A stretch of DNA of 64,000 nucleotides. It comes from Dysidea avara (lineage: Eukaryota > Porifera > Demospongiae > Dictyoceratida > Dysideidae). The stretch's first letter is position 1, and each line of letters begins with the position of its first letter. The DNA lies in assembly GCF_963678975.1 (NCBI RefSeq), contig NC_089281.1, positions 24,098,765 to 24,162,764 on the forward strand, in the 5' to 3' direction. The notes beneath the pieces are model-generated. The model was not told the origin of the DNA. It saw nothing but the letters and a program-made list of their open reading frames with translations, and did no database searches. Made by a program: the position numbers and the translations under genes. Shown here piece after piece: positions 39,749-50,800 of this stretch.

Positions 39749-40951
39749 ATGGCAGAAAACGCCCAACTTATTCGGGATGTTTTGGCAAAACAGAAAGGAG
39801 TGTTGTTTGCAAGGCCGGCTATTGTGTGCAGGCAAATGTACGCTGGTAGAGACATTATAGCAAAGAACAGCAAATTTGAACCTGGGTACATGGACAACAG
39901 GGGCTACCTACCAGTGGAATGGTGGATCATGTCTAAAACACACGCCAAAAATCCCATAGAGCAGGAAAATGAAGGAATAACGCATCTTTTTGTTGGTGAC
40001 GAAGAGATTCTTTTTTCATCAGCTCTGACATATGCTGGTGAAGAACTGTTGGGAGGTTACATTGACACTTGGCCACTCACAAAACTCCTAGATATTGGAG
40101 GTGTCCCTGTGGTCCCACGATACACTGAAGATACGGGTATTCCCCCAACTGCTGAAGTACCACCCATTCCCTGTCATGTACATGCTGGGGAGGTAGTCAA
40201 TGGCCACTGTGTACCCCCAGGAAAGTCGGAGGCATATTTCTTTCCTCCTACAAATATACCACCTTATAATTTGGATCTGACTGGGACCATAACTCGGTTA
40301 GGATTAAAACCCGGTGTGTCTAAGGTGCAGTTGGTGAACAGCTTAAATGAGTTTGGAAAAAATGATGACTTGTACAAGTTGTTGAATGTGTACGAGGTGT
40401 CACCATGGGAGAGTTGGTTCATCAAAGAGAAGGCAATCCATGCCCCTGGTCCATGGCCGACATTTGAAATCCAGCGACCACAAGATGATTATAACCTGTT
40501 TGCTTGGAAACTAGGAGCACCAATCGAGTCTAGTCAACTAGATGTAATCAAGGCAGATAATCAGATGAAGACTCTTCCAGATGAAATGACTGTGGTTGAA
40601 GAAACAGTTGACTGGGAGTTGAACAGCAAGTGGGATAAGTCAGCTTGGTTCAAGAAATGTGATATAATTGAACAAGGAGATTGGGGATGTTCTCGGCAGC
40701 TCTTTTACCATATGTTCTATGGGGAAGGATATGTTGTAGAACCTGGGAAGAGCTTCAAACGAGGTCAGGATGTGAGACCATTTGCAGGTATTGTCTGGAG
40801 TGGAGTTGGATACCTTAATGGACTGGAAATCAATTTTGCTAACAAACATAAGAGAGAATTCCTTATAACACCCAACACTGAAATGACCTTTGAGAACACT
40901 GACCCTTCTCAACAACTTATTGTATTTGTGATATTTCCAATGAAATTATAA
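39749..40951 (+). CDS. Intronless double-cupin protein, phosphomannose isomerase-like
   Basis: A single 400-residue open frame, with ATG in a strong AAAAATGGC context and no introns, sits among intron-rich neighbours. A metal-binding HVHAGE motif (H143, H145) followed by SEAYFFPP (E161) is the HxH...E signature of a cupin. The C-terminal half (about 310-400: YHMFYGEGYVVEPGKSF, then FLITPNTEMTFENTD, LIVFVIFP) looks like a second beta-barrel. The layout recalls bacterial class I mannose-6-phosphate isomerase-like sugar enzymes, but I cannot assign a reaction. Absence of introns points to lateral transfer from a bacterium or to a retrocopy. It shares a 160-bp divergent promoter region with the LIM gene and converges on GLRX3, whose stop codon is 15 bp away. 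An ATTAAA at about 40959 is a likely poly(A) signal. Confidence 0.75.
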   Translation: MAENAQLIRDVLAKQKGVLFARPAIVCRQMYAGRDIIAKNSKFEPGYMDNRGYLPVEWWIMSKTHAKNPIEQENEGITHLFVGDEEILFSSALTYAGEELLGGYIDTWPLTKLLDIGGVPVVPRYTEDTGIPPTAEVPPIPCHVHAGEVVNGHCVPPGKSEAYFFPPTNIPPYNLDLTGTITRLGLKPGVSKVQLVNSLNEFGKNDDLYKLLNVYEVSPWESWFIKEKAIHAPGPWPTFEIQRPQDDYNLFAWKLGAPIESSQLDVIKADNQMKTLPDEMTVVEETVDWELNSKWDKSAWFKKCDIIEQGDWGCSRQLFYHMFYGEGYVVEPGKSFKRGQDVRPFAGIVWSGVGYLNGLEINFANKHKREFLITPNTEMTFENTDPSQQLIVFVIFPMKL

Positions 40952-40965
40952 AATGCACATTAAAA

Positions 40966-43900
40966 TTATTTCAATGTACTAGCAAGTTCTCCATTCTCCT
41001 TCAGCTCCTAAATAACACACAAAAAGTCATCACAGCAATCACGTTACTGTTGTAGCTACAATAGCACAGTGGCTTGTGCGTGCATGGAGAAGTGTAATTA
41101 AATCATACAAGTACAAGAAGGGCAACATAGCATTGGTTCGTTCACATACCTTAACAATATCTAATCCACCAATGAGTTCTCCCTTCACATAAAGTTGTGG
41201 GTATGTGGGCCAATTGGAGTATGTCTTGAGTCCCTGACGTACCTACACACAAACATACGCTAAGACTGAAGAATTTAAAACTTGGTACTCCTTACTTCTT
41301 CATCTTGCAGTATGTCAAACGTACTGTACTCCACCCTAGAAATGATAATACATTCAAGACACAGAAAAAAAACTTTGCATGAGATAACTTATCAATAATT
41401 CCATCATAGAATAGTTTTAAAAATGACAGCAATGTATGTGTATAAACTGTGCATGGCCAGTCTGTCTGAGATAGTTTTGTATGACCAATTGACTAATCTA
41501 CCACTATAAAAGATGCCCCATTTACTGAAACTACACACACAATTACATGCTCACCTAGTCTCACTTAGTATCGCACACATGGTCTTGCTGAACCCACATC
41601 TCGGTTGCTACAACAACAGTTGGAAAATTTTCACTGCTACATAATTCACTACATTTTCATGTACCTCACAATCCCCTTTCATAAACAGCATCACAGGGGA
41701 CTTGTTAATCAACTGCTTTAATCTTCAGCACAAGTTACATGTCAACAACAGCTTGTAAGATAAAGTATGTATGCTATTACCTTTCATTGAGTGGCTGCTG
41801 TTTGGGAAGAAGAGTATCCAGTGTCTGAGATTCCTTCATCTCTTTGACAATATCAAGTCCTCCAATTAGTTCACCGTTAGCATAGAGTTGTGGGTACGTT
41901 GGCCAGTCAGAAAATTTCTTTAGACCTAAAAAGTGACTTACAATGGAGTTCCTTAAGTCAACGAAGGCCTTACCTTGTCTAACTTCTTCATCTGAGAGGA
42001 TGTTGAAGGAGCTGTATTCAATGTTGTCTTCATTCAGCAATGCCACCATTTGCTTACTAAACCCTACATAATACAATACACAGGTGTTGTTCAAATATAA
42101 CTGGATAGAGTCCTACCACAGCGAGGCTCTTCTGGTGTTCCCTTCATAAATAACATCACGGGTGCAGCATTGACCAGCTGTTTAAGACGTACATCTAATG
42201 GCTAACATTGAACATGTGTATGTTACTATTGTTATTGGATTATTTCACATACTGGCTTGGTAGGTTCTTGTGTTGCAATAGCAGATAGGGGTGGGGCTAT
42301 GGTTGAAGAATGCTGAGCAGTTTTTTTGGTCACCTCAGGGACATGAGCACCATTAACGCGATCCACTACTTTTTTACCCTGAAAAGATGTGTACATGTAC
42401 ACAGAACAGTCACTGTCAATAACCGTATTTGCATTACTACAAACACATATTATGTAACCTGTTGAGCAAAAACCGGACTAGTTTGCAATTTTCTCAAACT
42501 TCCTTTTACGACTTCTTTGTTGTCTAAAGGGAAAAACCAATGGGCTGTTGAGGTTTCAGCCTTATTTGGTGAGCAGAGGAGGTACGACACACATTAAGTT
42601 CTATCAAAAGAAATTGTTATTTTGACTTTTAAAGTGATCCCTAAACTGGATTTATGGAAACCTTGAATACAATTTCCAGTGCTATTGTTGCCGTTTGCCC
42701 TCTGTTTCAGGTGGTAAGCTGTTCATCATGTGACAATGTCTCCAATCACCCTGCTGGGTTCAGTGGGGCTCACCTCACCATTATACATAAGAGCAACTGG
42801 CACCTAATTTTCAATGCAACCCTCTTAAACTTTTTAATTGCTCCATACAAAAACTACAACTCACGTGAGTGTGTTATACCTCCTTTGTCTGGTGAGTACT
42901 TTTGGAGTTAGAGCGATAGAGCTAAATAATCAATTTGTAAAGTGTCTATATGAAAAATAAATTACAGGCGTTTCTTTAATCAATCCTAAGTCATGAGTCA
43001 ATGAAGTTGGGACTTGTGTCATTGTGTTTACCATGAACTGAGGAATTTATCAAATTACAGTACAGTTCTTGGCCTATATCCACCCAAGCCTATATCCACC
43101 CAAGCAAGAAGGCTGTTCAAACTTAGAAATGGCAACAATAAAGCTACAATGTAAACAAACAAACATAACTCATGGTACAAAAATGAAACAAAGACATTCT
43201 TACTTCTCATGAAGAGGCAAATGCAGTAGTGTATTACAGCCTGTTTACACTAGCCATCTATATCGAATCAGAGTGATCTCCAAGTCAATGTAAACACGCA
43301 CCGCATCAAATTGAACCATGTCTAACCACTTTGAAATGGACCTGCTATGGGTGTGGGTCTGTAGTTCGCTCCACCTACTCAATGTACACAGTTGTGACTC
43401 TGCAGTTCGATTTGGCTTTAATAAACCGAGTAAAGATATGATTATATGATGATGCGATGATATATCATGATTATATGAAGATATGATCATAAAATTATTA
43501 TTTTTGTAGCATGCATCCAATGTATTTCAACGGTATTTATCTCAAAAAAATTACATAGTCCTCTAGATCTGGTTTTTGCTCAGTGGGTCACATATTAATA
43601 CACAATATCACTATCTAGCTATGCTTGAACACAGTTTACAGTGTATATCTATGATATCATTTGCTGGCATAAAGTATATATATATAAAGTGAATTGCAGC
43701 TAAGCACAAACAATATTGCCAAATTTTGACAGTTGAAACTAAACATAGCTTTTCTTTAAGCTGGTATATGTAGATTATAGGAAGTTGTTAGCCTAAACAT
43801 ACAATGTAGTATGTTATGCTTGATGCAGTATTTGAGAGAGGTAAGGGAAATTTCATATGTCGGAATTCACAAAATATGTATACAAAATTTTTACGGGAAA

Positions 43901-45297
43901 ATAAAGTGAAAGATATTTCCGAAAGAAGGAATATTGCACCTTTGAAATTTTGTACATGGGAGAATCAAAGTGTCGCCGCACACTGTATTCTCCATACAGT
44001 ACCAATTAACTACATAACTGTACTGTATGAGTCATACAGTACAGTTAGGCACATAATTGGGCAAATGCAGTACAGTTATGCGGATAATTGGACAAATACA
44101 GTATAGTCGATTTCCAGTTGGCAACACAGTATTAAAGTCACATGCTTGAAAGTAGCCAATGAGATCAGTAGCCGTCCACCTGGTGTGAAATTTCATTGAT
44201 TATTCGTGTGATATTTTTGCATTTGGCCAACGTGGACAACCAACCTGAAATCAACAGTACACTTGGGTAAATACAGTTATGTAAGGAATAAACCCACTCA
44301 GAAAGCACGATTGATCATGTGCATGACATCATAAATCACTAAAACTAGCCAGACTAATCCTACTAGTTGGCTCTACAACTAGAAATAAAATATATGGATA
44401 CTTACTGCATGGGCACGTGAGATGAACACTCCAAGCAAGAAGACCAGAAAGTAGCCTCTTGACATGTCCCTTGTGCCGTATTTTATGTACTCATGACGGT
44501 GCTTTAATTACTGTAAATGGGGAAGTTTCACAGTTAAGGCTTAAACATAGCTTTTTAGTACAGTGTAAGGTTATTGATTTAGCAGGGAAACTCTCTTGAC
44601 TTGCTTTGAAACCATGAAAAACGTGAATATTTCCCCCGATATATAGTCATCACCAGGAGCTTATGAGCCGCTGAAGGAGCATGAAACTTACGCTGCCTGC
44701 CGGGTGCCATTGAAATCCAAATTCATTAGCAATTAGTTTCCATATGAGGAAAGCAAAATCTCATTAGTCAATGCCGTATACTAATTGCGCGTGACACTTG
44801 TAGCAATTTATTCAAAAACATGATATAATTTGGATTGTGATGGAATCAAGTTTCATGCTCCTTCACCGCCTCATAAGCTCCTGTCATCACTGAGACATGC
44901 AACAATTAACACACCTTAATGTATATCACAGTTGGTACAGCAACTATTTCATATTTTAAGGAAACTTCTGGAAGTGATTCTGCCTCAACCTGTGGGTAAT
45001 CAATCAGTACAATTGGTGCACTAATCATATTCACTTATACTTACTTTCATAAATTTGACATTTTCATATTCTCCTGCCAATTCTTCTAGTACATCATTCA
45101 TCTGTTTACACGGATCAGACCATGATGCCCAGAAGTGAACCACAAGGAGACTAAATACATTATTAGCAACGCCAATTCTCTAAATAACGCGCACATATGG
45201 TGGTAATTGTTTCTACGCACCTTGCCGAGGTGGTGACATGTTTATCTAATTCTTCTAACGTAGATATGCTGATAACTGAAGGCTTTTCAGACGACAT
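40966..45297 (-). CDS. GLRX3: Glutaredoxin 3 (PICOT): thioredoxin-like plus two CGFS glutaredoxin domains
   Basis: Complete in twelve exons, read from high to low: 45221-45297, 45045-45150, 44915-44989, 42253-42378, 42117-42201, 41974-42063, 41781-41925, 41665-41722, 41555-41607, 41296-41335, 41150-41242 and 40966-41007. All phases agree and give 329 residues, close to the 335 of human GLRX3. The thioredoxin-like domain (about 1-115) has FWASWSDPC in place of the redox CGPC, as usual for PICOT. Two monothiol glutaredoxin domains carry PRCGFS (C156 and C258) and WPTYPQLY followed by [12 protein letters not shown]. Such proteins bind a bridging [2Fe-2S] cluster with glutathione and serve cytosolic iron-sulfur trafficking. 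Intron 6 (41926-41973) is only 48 bp, keeps the frame and has no stop. Intron 3 (2.5 kb) is packed with repeats. Confidence 0.96.
42573..42893. mobile_element. Candidate MITE in GLRX3 intron 3
   Basis: Inverted ends AGAGGAGGTACGACACACA and GTGTTATACCTCCTTTGTC enclose about 320 bp. The ends resemble those of the element at 6312-6664. An open frame inside it has no recognised similarity. Target-site duplications were not established. Confidence 0.45.
43040..43110 (+). repeat. Short tandem duplication CCTATATCCACCCAAG
   Basis: The 16-bp unit CCTATATCCACCCAAG occurs twice head to tail in GLRX3 intron 3. Confidence 0.8.
44104..44500 (+). mobile_element. hAT MITE-related and other repeat in GLRX3 intron 3
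   Basis: 44104-44275 corresponds to the interior of the nested hAT MITE (22435-22632). Shared blocks are GCTTGAAAGTAGCCAATGAG, CCTGGTGTGAAATTTCATTG, GTGATATTTTTGCATTTGGC and GTGGACAACCAACCTGAAAT. 44275-44500 instead matches 52160-52560 in the kinase-macro-Deltex gene (CACGATTGATCA, AAATCACTAAAACTA, CTCTTGACATG, GTGCTTTAA). The terminal TAGGGCTGAGCG repeats are absent, so this is an internal fragment or a related family. Confidence 0.6.
44654..44883. mobile_element. 230-bp MITE with 7-bp TSD in GLRX3 intron 3
   Basis: The inverted ends are about 36 bp and begin CAGGAGCTTATGAG; both continue to GAAGGAGCATGAAACTT. A direct repeat TCATCAC flanks the element at 44647-44653 and 44884-44890. The interior has no open frame. 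The superfamily is not certain. Confidence 0.75.
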
Positions 45298-45571
45298 TCC
45301 TTTGCCTACAAACCGTGACGAATTATGATGTCATAAACTCGCGTGATTAAGCCAATCATACTACAGGTATGGGGATTTACCTCACATTTACAAGTTGTAC
45401 CATATTAAAGCACAACTGTCCCCCAACACGATCTCATCAGTTCATGCAGTTTAGGTACCCACCCAAAAAGCTATAGATAGACTTCACTGAATCCACGCAG
45501 TTTACAAAATGCTACAATAAAATACATCTGTGTCAAATATTATTGATATCAGTCATGATCTCAGGCAAATA

Positions 45572-47808
45572 TCACTCTTTTATTCCTTTAGCTGCAAGTT
45601 CTTCAGTCACTCTGTTCAAGTAGGTTGGATCTGGATAACCATTACTACATAAAAAATAAACCCATTAAGGTACGTAACATGATCAACAAAATGATAACTA
45701 TTTTTACAGGTACTTACCATGTAAGATAGGGAAGGCAGTTTTTAACAACAATTTTACAACAGAAGAAAGATAAGGGTTTTGACACTGAAAGTTAGTTGTA
45801 TTAGTTACACCAAACTTAAAAAACATATGTGTGCAGCCCCCTTTAGATCTGCCACTGAATTTATAGACACAGTTATAGCTAGCTATATCAGATGGCACAA
45901 GAACAATGAAAACACTGTGACTCTTCAGTATAGCTATATAGCTAGTATAATGTCATATAGGTAACTTTATACAAAGGTACTTCAGTAGCAGATGTAGCAC
46001 TCCTAGATGAGATTCAGGTTTTCAATGCCACTATAGCTGCAGCACAGTGGGTTACTGATGTAAATGTGGTGGGTAATTTTTTCAGTTCACAGTAATGGAA
46101 AATCCTAAAATTCAAAACTTTGCATAATGTAATTCCATAATAGTAGAGTTTCTTTTCACTTTACTGAATAAATCTGTGATATAGTTACAAAACATAGAAA
46201 TTTTTAAAATTCAGGTAGGGATCATAGAAGAAAAAGTAACAAAACAAAGAGGTCGCCAACATCTGCAGATATACTAGTGGAAACTTAAGAAGTGTTCAAA
46301 TGTCCACTAGTATATCTGCAGGTGTAGGCGATCTCCTTGTTTTCCTATTTTTATTTCTATGACCATAGACTAATCACATTCCTTGTGCTTTTTGTTTATT
46401 TTTTTTGTATGACTGGTGAAGCTGCACACACTACATCAAAAGAAACAACAGTGCCAAACATAATTGTTTATTTTGCATCTGAACACACATTCCACCTATC
46501 AATTACTGAAAAGTGAAGTGGCCATTATACGCTATATTTTTTGAGCTCATTACACAGTGTTATAGCTAGTACAAGAAGCATCTCTACAATCAATCCAGCC
46601 ACTACAAAATATATGGACAATTCCTATTATAAAAGCATATGGTAGAGTTAACTGCAGTGAAACCTATTGTGAATTGACACCTTGTGCTGCCAGTGAAAAG
46701 AAACAGAACACAAAGGAGGACAAAGGTAAGTCCTTGATGTGTGCATTGTATGTATTCCAAAAGACACCTGTCGGGCTGAAGCAACGTCTAATGGTGAAAA
46801 CATCAATTCCATAGTCTTAGCCGTTAATCAGTTACACTGGCCTGTCAGTCAGTCAGTCAGTCAGTCAGTCAGTCAGTCAGTCAGTCAGTCAGTCAGTCAG
46901 TCAGTCAGTCAGTCAGTCAGTCAGTCAGTCAGTCAGTCAGTCAGTCAGTCAGTCAGTCAGTCAGTCAGTCAGTCAGTCAGTCAGTCAGTCAGTCAGTCAG
47001 TCAGTCAGTCAGTCAGTCAGTCAGTCAGTCAGTCAGTCAGTCAGTCAGTCAGTCAGTCAGTCAGTCAGTCAGTCAGTCAGTCAGTCAGTCAGTCAGTCAG
47101 TCAGTCAGTCAGTCAGTCAGTCAGCAGAAACTTCCACTGCACAACTTAAAAATTGTGTAGCAGCAAATATTTTGTTGTGCTGCTTGACTACATGTCTACA
47201 TCTAACCAAAACTGCCAAGGCTGGTTTCTGGTTTATATATATTTTTATGAGAAAGTGCAAAACTCCATGACCCCTACTATTCTACTGTATGATGAATACT
47301 TTTAGAGTATACTTGACCATTCAAAATCTTGGTTGCATTTTAAGTGGAATTTTTATGATTCGTGTGATTGTAATAATTACAGCTGGTGTAGACCATCAAG
47401 AGGAAACAATGGGCATAGAAAAGACAGTCCTTTCCAAGGTCTTTATATTAATGTTAGTAGCATGACAAGATAGCTGAAGTATGAAAACTCACCACTCAAC
47501 TACCTAGCTCAAATGTGGGATGAAGACAAAACAAGAATGGACAGCTACTCTATCAAAGTGATGAGACATAACAATCAAATTCCACGCAGGAGTGCTATGT
47601 GCTATCAGTGAATCTTATACCATTATTTGTGACAGTATATTATAATCATATGCGACACACTGAAAGAAAATTTATTTATATTGCTGCAATCACAATCGCA
47701 CACACACTGGATATATAGGTACATCTTTGTTTTGTTTAAATTAACACATTACAAATTGAATCAAAACACACTAATTGAACAACAATCTGTAAGCTACCCA
47801 TTTCACAT

Positions 47809-47888
<80 letters not shown>

Positions 47889-50800
47889 GCACGCACGCAC
47901 ACAGGTACGCATGCACACACCTTCTGTTGTAAGACAATGGCATGGTCCTGGATCCAAAGAACTGGACCATACCAGGCACAAATATAGGTTAAATAACAAA
48001 CACTATTTCTAGTGCCAAGTAAAAGTCATTGCAGTAATAAATTGTGCTGTTATGTTTAGCTATACATAGTTAAACATGCATGTACACAAAGATCATCATC
48101 TCTTACTACCTGTCCAACAATAGTTTATGTTCACCTGGCTAAGGGATACTGAATAACAAAATAAAAGCTTTGAATTTAGACCACGTGCAACAACAGCTAA
48201 AGGAGTAGACCACATCTTTATTAATGATCACCATGGAATGTTAACAAGAACAGCTACACGTATGTGGGTTATATATATACAAGTACACAAAAAAATTTGG
48301 AATTTTCAACTAGAGGAGGGACCATAGCACATCAACAAAAAGTACTGAAACAAGTTGGAGTAGTCCATGATATTAAATCACCGTAAAACAATAAGTATTA
48401 TATCTCTACTGTGCTCAAGATACCATAATGGAAATGCACAGTAGGGATATAGAACACTTCTTATTGTTTTCTGTGATTTAATATCATGCACTACTCCAGC
48501 TTGTTTCAGTACTTTTTATTGATGTGCTATGGTCCCTACTCCAGTTGAAAATTCCAAATTTTTTTGTGTACTTGTTTGTTAACTTTTTTTGTAAATAATT
48601 TTATTAGCTAAGACAGATGAACCCACGCATACCGCATCTGAAATGCACCGTGCACCCCAGCTATATCAATTATCGTCTGAAAAGTGAAGTATCCATTACG
48701 CTTCGTTGTCAGCTATGCTCAGCCCGTTACACAGCATTTCGAATCAAGAACTGTTCAAAAAGCACCTCTACAATCCAAAAGAAAGAAACAGTACCACATG
48801 CCACAATTATATTAATTATCGTCTGAAAAGTTAAGTATCCATTACGTTTCGCTGTCAGCTATGTTCAACCCATTACACAGTAGTACGAATCAAGAACTGT
48901 TTGAAAAGCACCTCTGCAATCAAAATAGCCACTATGAAAAATACATTACGAAGGGAAGCCATCACGTGCTACCACCAAATCGACACCATTTGCTGTCAAC
49001 AAAGATGAATGGGACACAAAGAAGGACACTGGTAAGTCCATGAAGAATACATTGTACGTACTGCGATACGCCAAAAGGTACCTGTCAGGCCAAAGTGACA
49101 TTGAACAGTGAAAAAATCAAGCCCGCAGCCTTAGTTGTTATCAAGTTACGCTTGTCTGAAGGCATCAGTCAGTTACTTACTTACTCAGTCAGTAGAAAAT
49201 TCCGTCAGATAATTTTTTAAAAATTCCGTAGCAACTTGTTGAAAGCATTTCGGGTCGATCAGAAAGCTTGCTTGGGCTTAGTTTTACCTAATCAATACTG
49301 CCTCATCATCATCAGGGAAAATTGAGGCTGGTTTATGGGTGATATTATTTTGTGGGCCACGCCTACTCCTTTGTGGTCCCTACTATACAGTTACTATCGT
49401 ACTGTATGATATATCACATAAGAAGTTAAATTACAAAAAATACAGTTATAGTGTATATGGAACCCTCTTGTTAAAAATTATTTGTTAAAGCTTCAGGGTC
49501 AAACTCTTTTTGGTTGCTAGTGAAAGTGAAAGAGTTACCAAAACTACGTATAAGTAGAGACAAAAGATAGAAAATTTTGGGGCTCCATTTTTGTCCATAA
49601 TTCATGCTAACTTTAGCCAAAAAACAAAGTAGCTAATTTTCACTTTTAAAATACCCAAGAAATGTTTCGACTTCCTACATGAGCAGCTAGCTAGCTGCAA
49701 CCATCCTGCCAAAATTATTACTTGAAATGTTAAAGAAACCACCTACCACCTGTATAACTTATCACATTGTACTCTCTTGTATTCTTTACTATATCTCTTT
49801 ATTAATAAGGCCATCAGATATCAAAAGAGAAATTACTTTGTAACTTAACCATAAAACTATCATACAGTTATCTACTATTGAACTGCATGGATTAAAAATG
49901 CTTTGCCAAATTGTTGTGATGCATGTGAAATAAAATTATCCAACAATGATAATAACCTTTGTGGTCCTCCTGTCATGTTTGTCTTGTGATGGATGTCATT
50001 CCAGATCACTACGCTAGTACCAGTTGTATGGGAGGTCCCAATGGTGAATATTAACCTAGCATCAAAAGCCTTCCTGAGTAGTCTAGCAACTTTCCTTCCT
50101 TCAATAGAGTCTGGTAGATAAGCAGTACATGATGTGCCATAAAAACGTTGTCCAGGATTAGGATGACCTGGGCCTTGTGTTCCACCAGGAATGTGGTAGG
50201 TAATAGTGATGGTACCATACTTCTCATAACCTGGTAAGCTCGAATATTCAGTGAAAGATATCATGATACCACCTATTGGTTGATTTCCAGTTAATTTCCT
50301 CAATGGTAAGGCACAGGCAGGACAGTATGGCTTGTGTTTTAGAGCCTCATCCAGACATGACTTACAAAATACTTGTTTGCAGTGTTTACAGCATGACACT
50401 GCTGTGGGTGGTTTATTGGTTGCTTCCTCAGAGCAGATTGTACAACTTAGACAATGAGATTGAACATTATGCAGCATGTTTATACATGCACCCTTAACTC
50501 ACTGTTCTTTTCTATATTTATGGCTCGTGGCAAAGAAGTTGTACATAAAGTGGTGTGTACTTTAGGTCCATCAGATGATCTCTTCTCTTGTCTGTTAGTT
50601 CCCTGTGAGGGTTCATCTTTGTGCTGCCTTAAGGGATCATCACTAGTTAATTCCAAGTTAGGATAAAGTAGGCTTTTTGTAACTGGGTTAGCAGCAGGGT
50701 TTATTATGGACACTAAAGGAGAATTGATATTACTTGAATGGGATTTGTTAGCCAAGACAAAGTCATGCTTTGCATTGCTACTGGCGTCCTTAACTTCCTT

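Noticed and set aside
39749-40951. 3-hydroxyanthranilate dioxygenase
   Set aside because: First thought because of the cupin motif; length, two-barrel layout and motif surroundings do not fit that family.
42654-42911. 85-codon open frame
   Set aside because: Sits inside a candidate MITE in a GLRX3 intron and has no recognised similarity.
45718-45784. Apparent 67-bp exon before the last Deltex exon
   Set aside because: The Deltex exon at 45644 joins in the correct phase directly to 49957 and gives the conserved GGPQ-GYPDP junction, so an extra exon is not needed and would interrupt the family alignment.
46844-47124. Possible CRISPR array
   Set aside because: A pure tetranucleotide run with no spacers; no CRISPR or cas feature exists in this eukaryotic window.
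46739-47149. Open frame with a Ser-Gln-Ser-Val repeat protein
   Set aside because: Created by the TCAG tetramer array inside an intron; every forward frame of such an array is open.
49875-49956. 26-residue tail and stop after GGPQ as the natural protein end
   Set aside because: It replaces the conserved Deltex terminus, which is found intact at 45572-45644 in matching phase.
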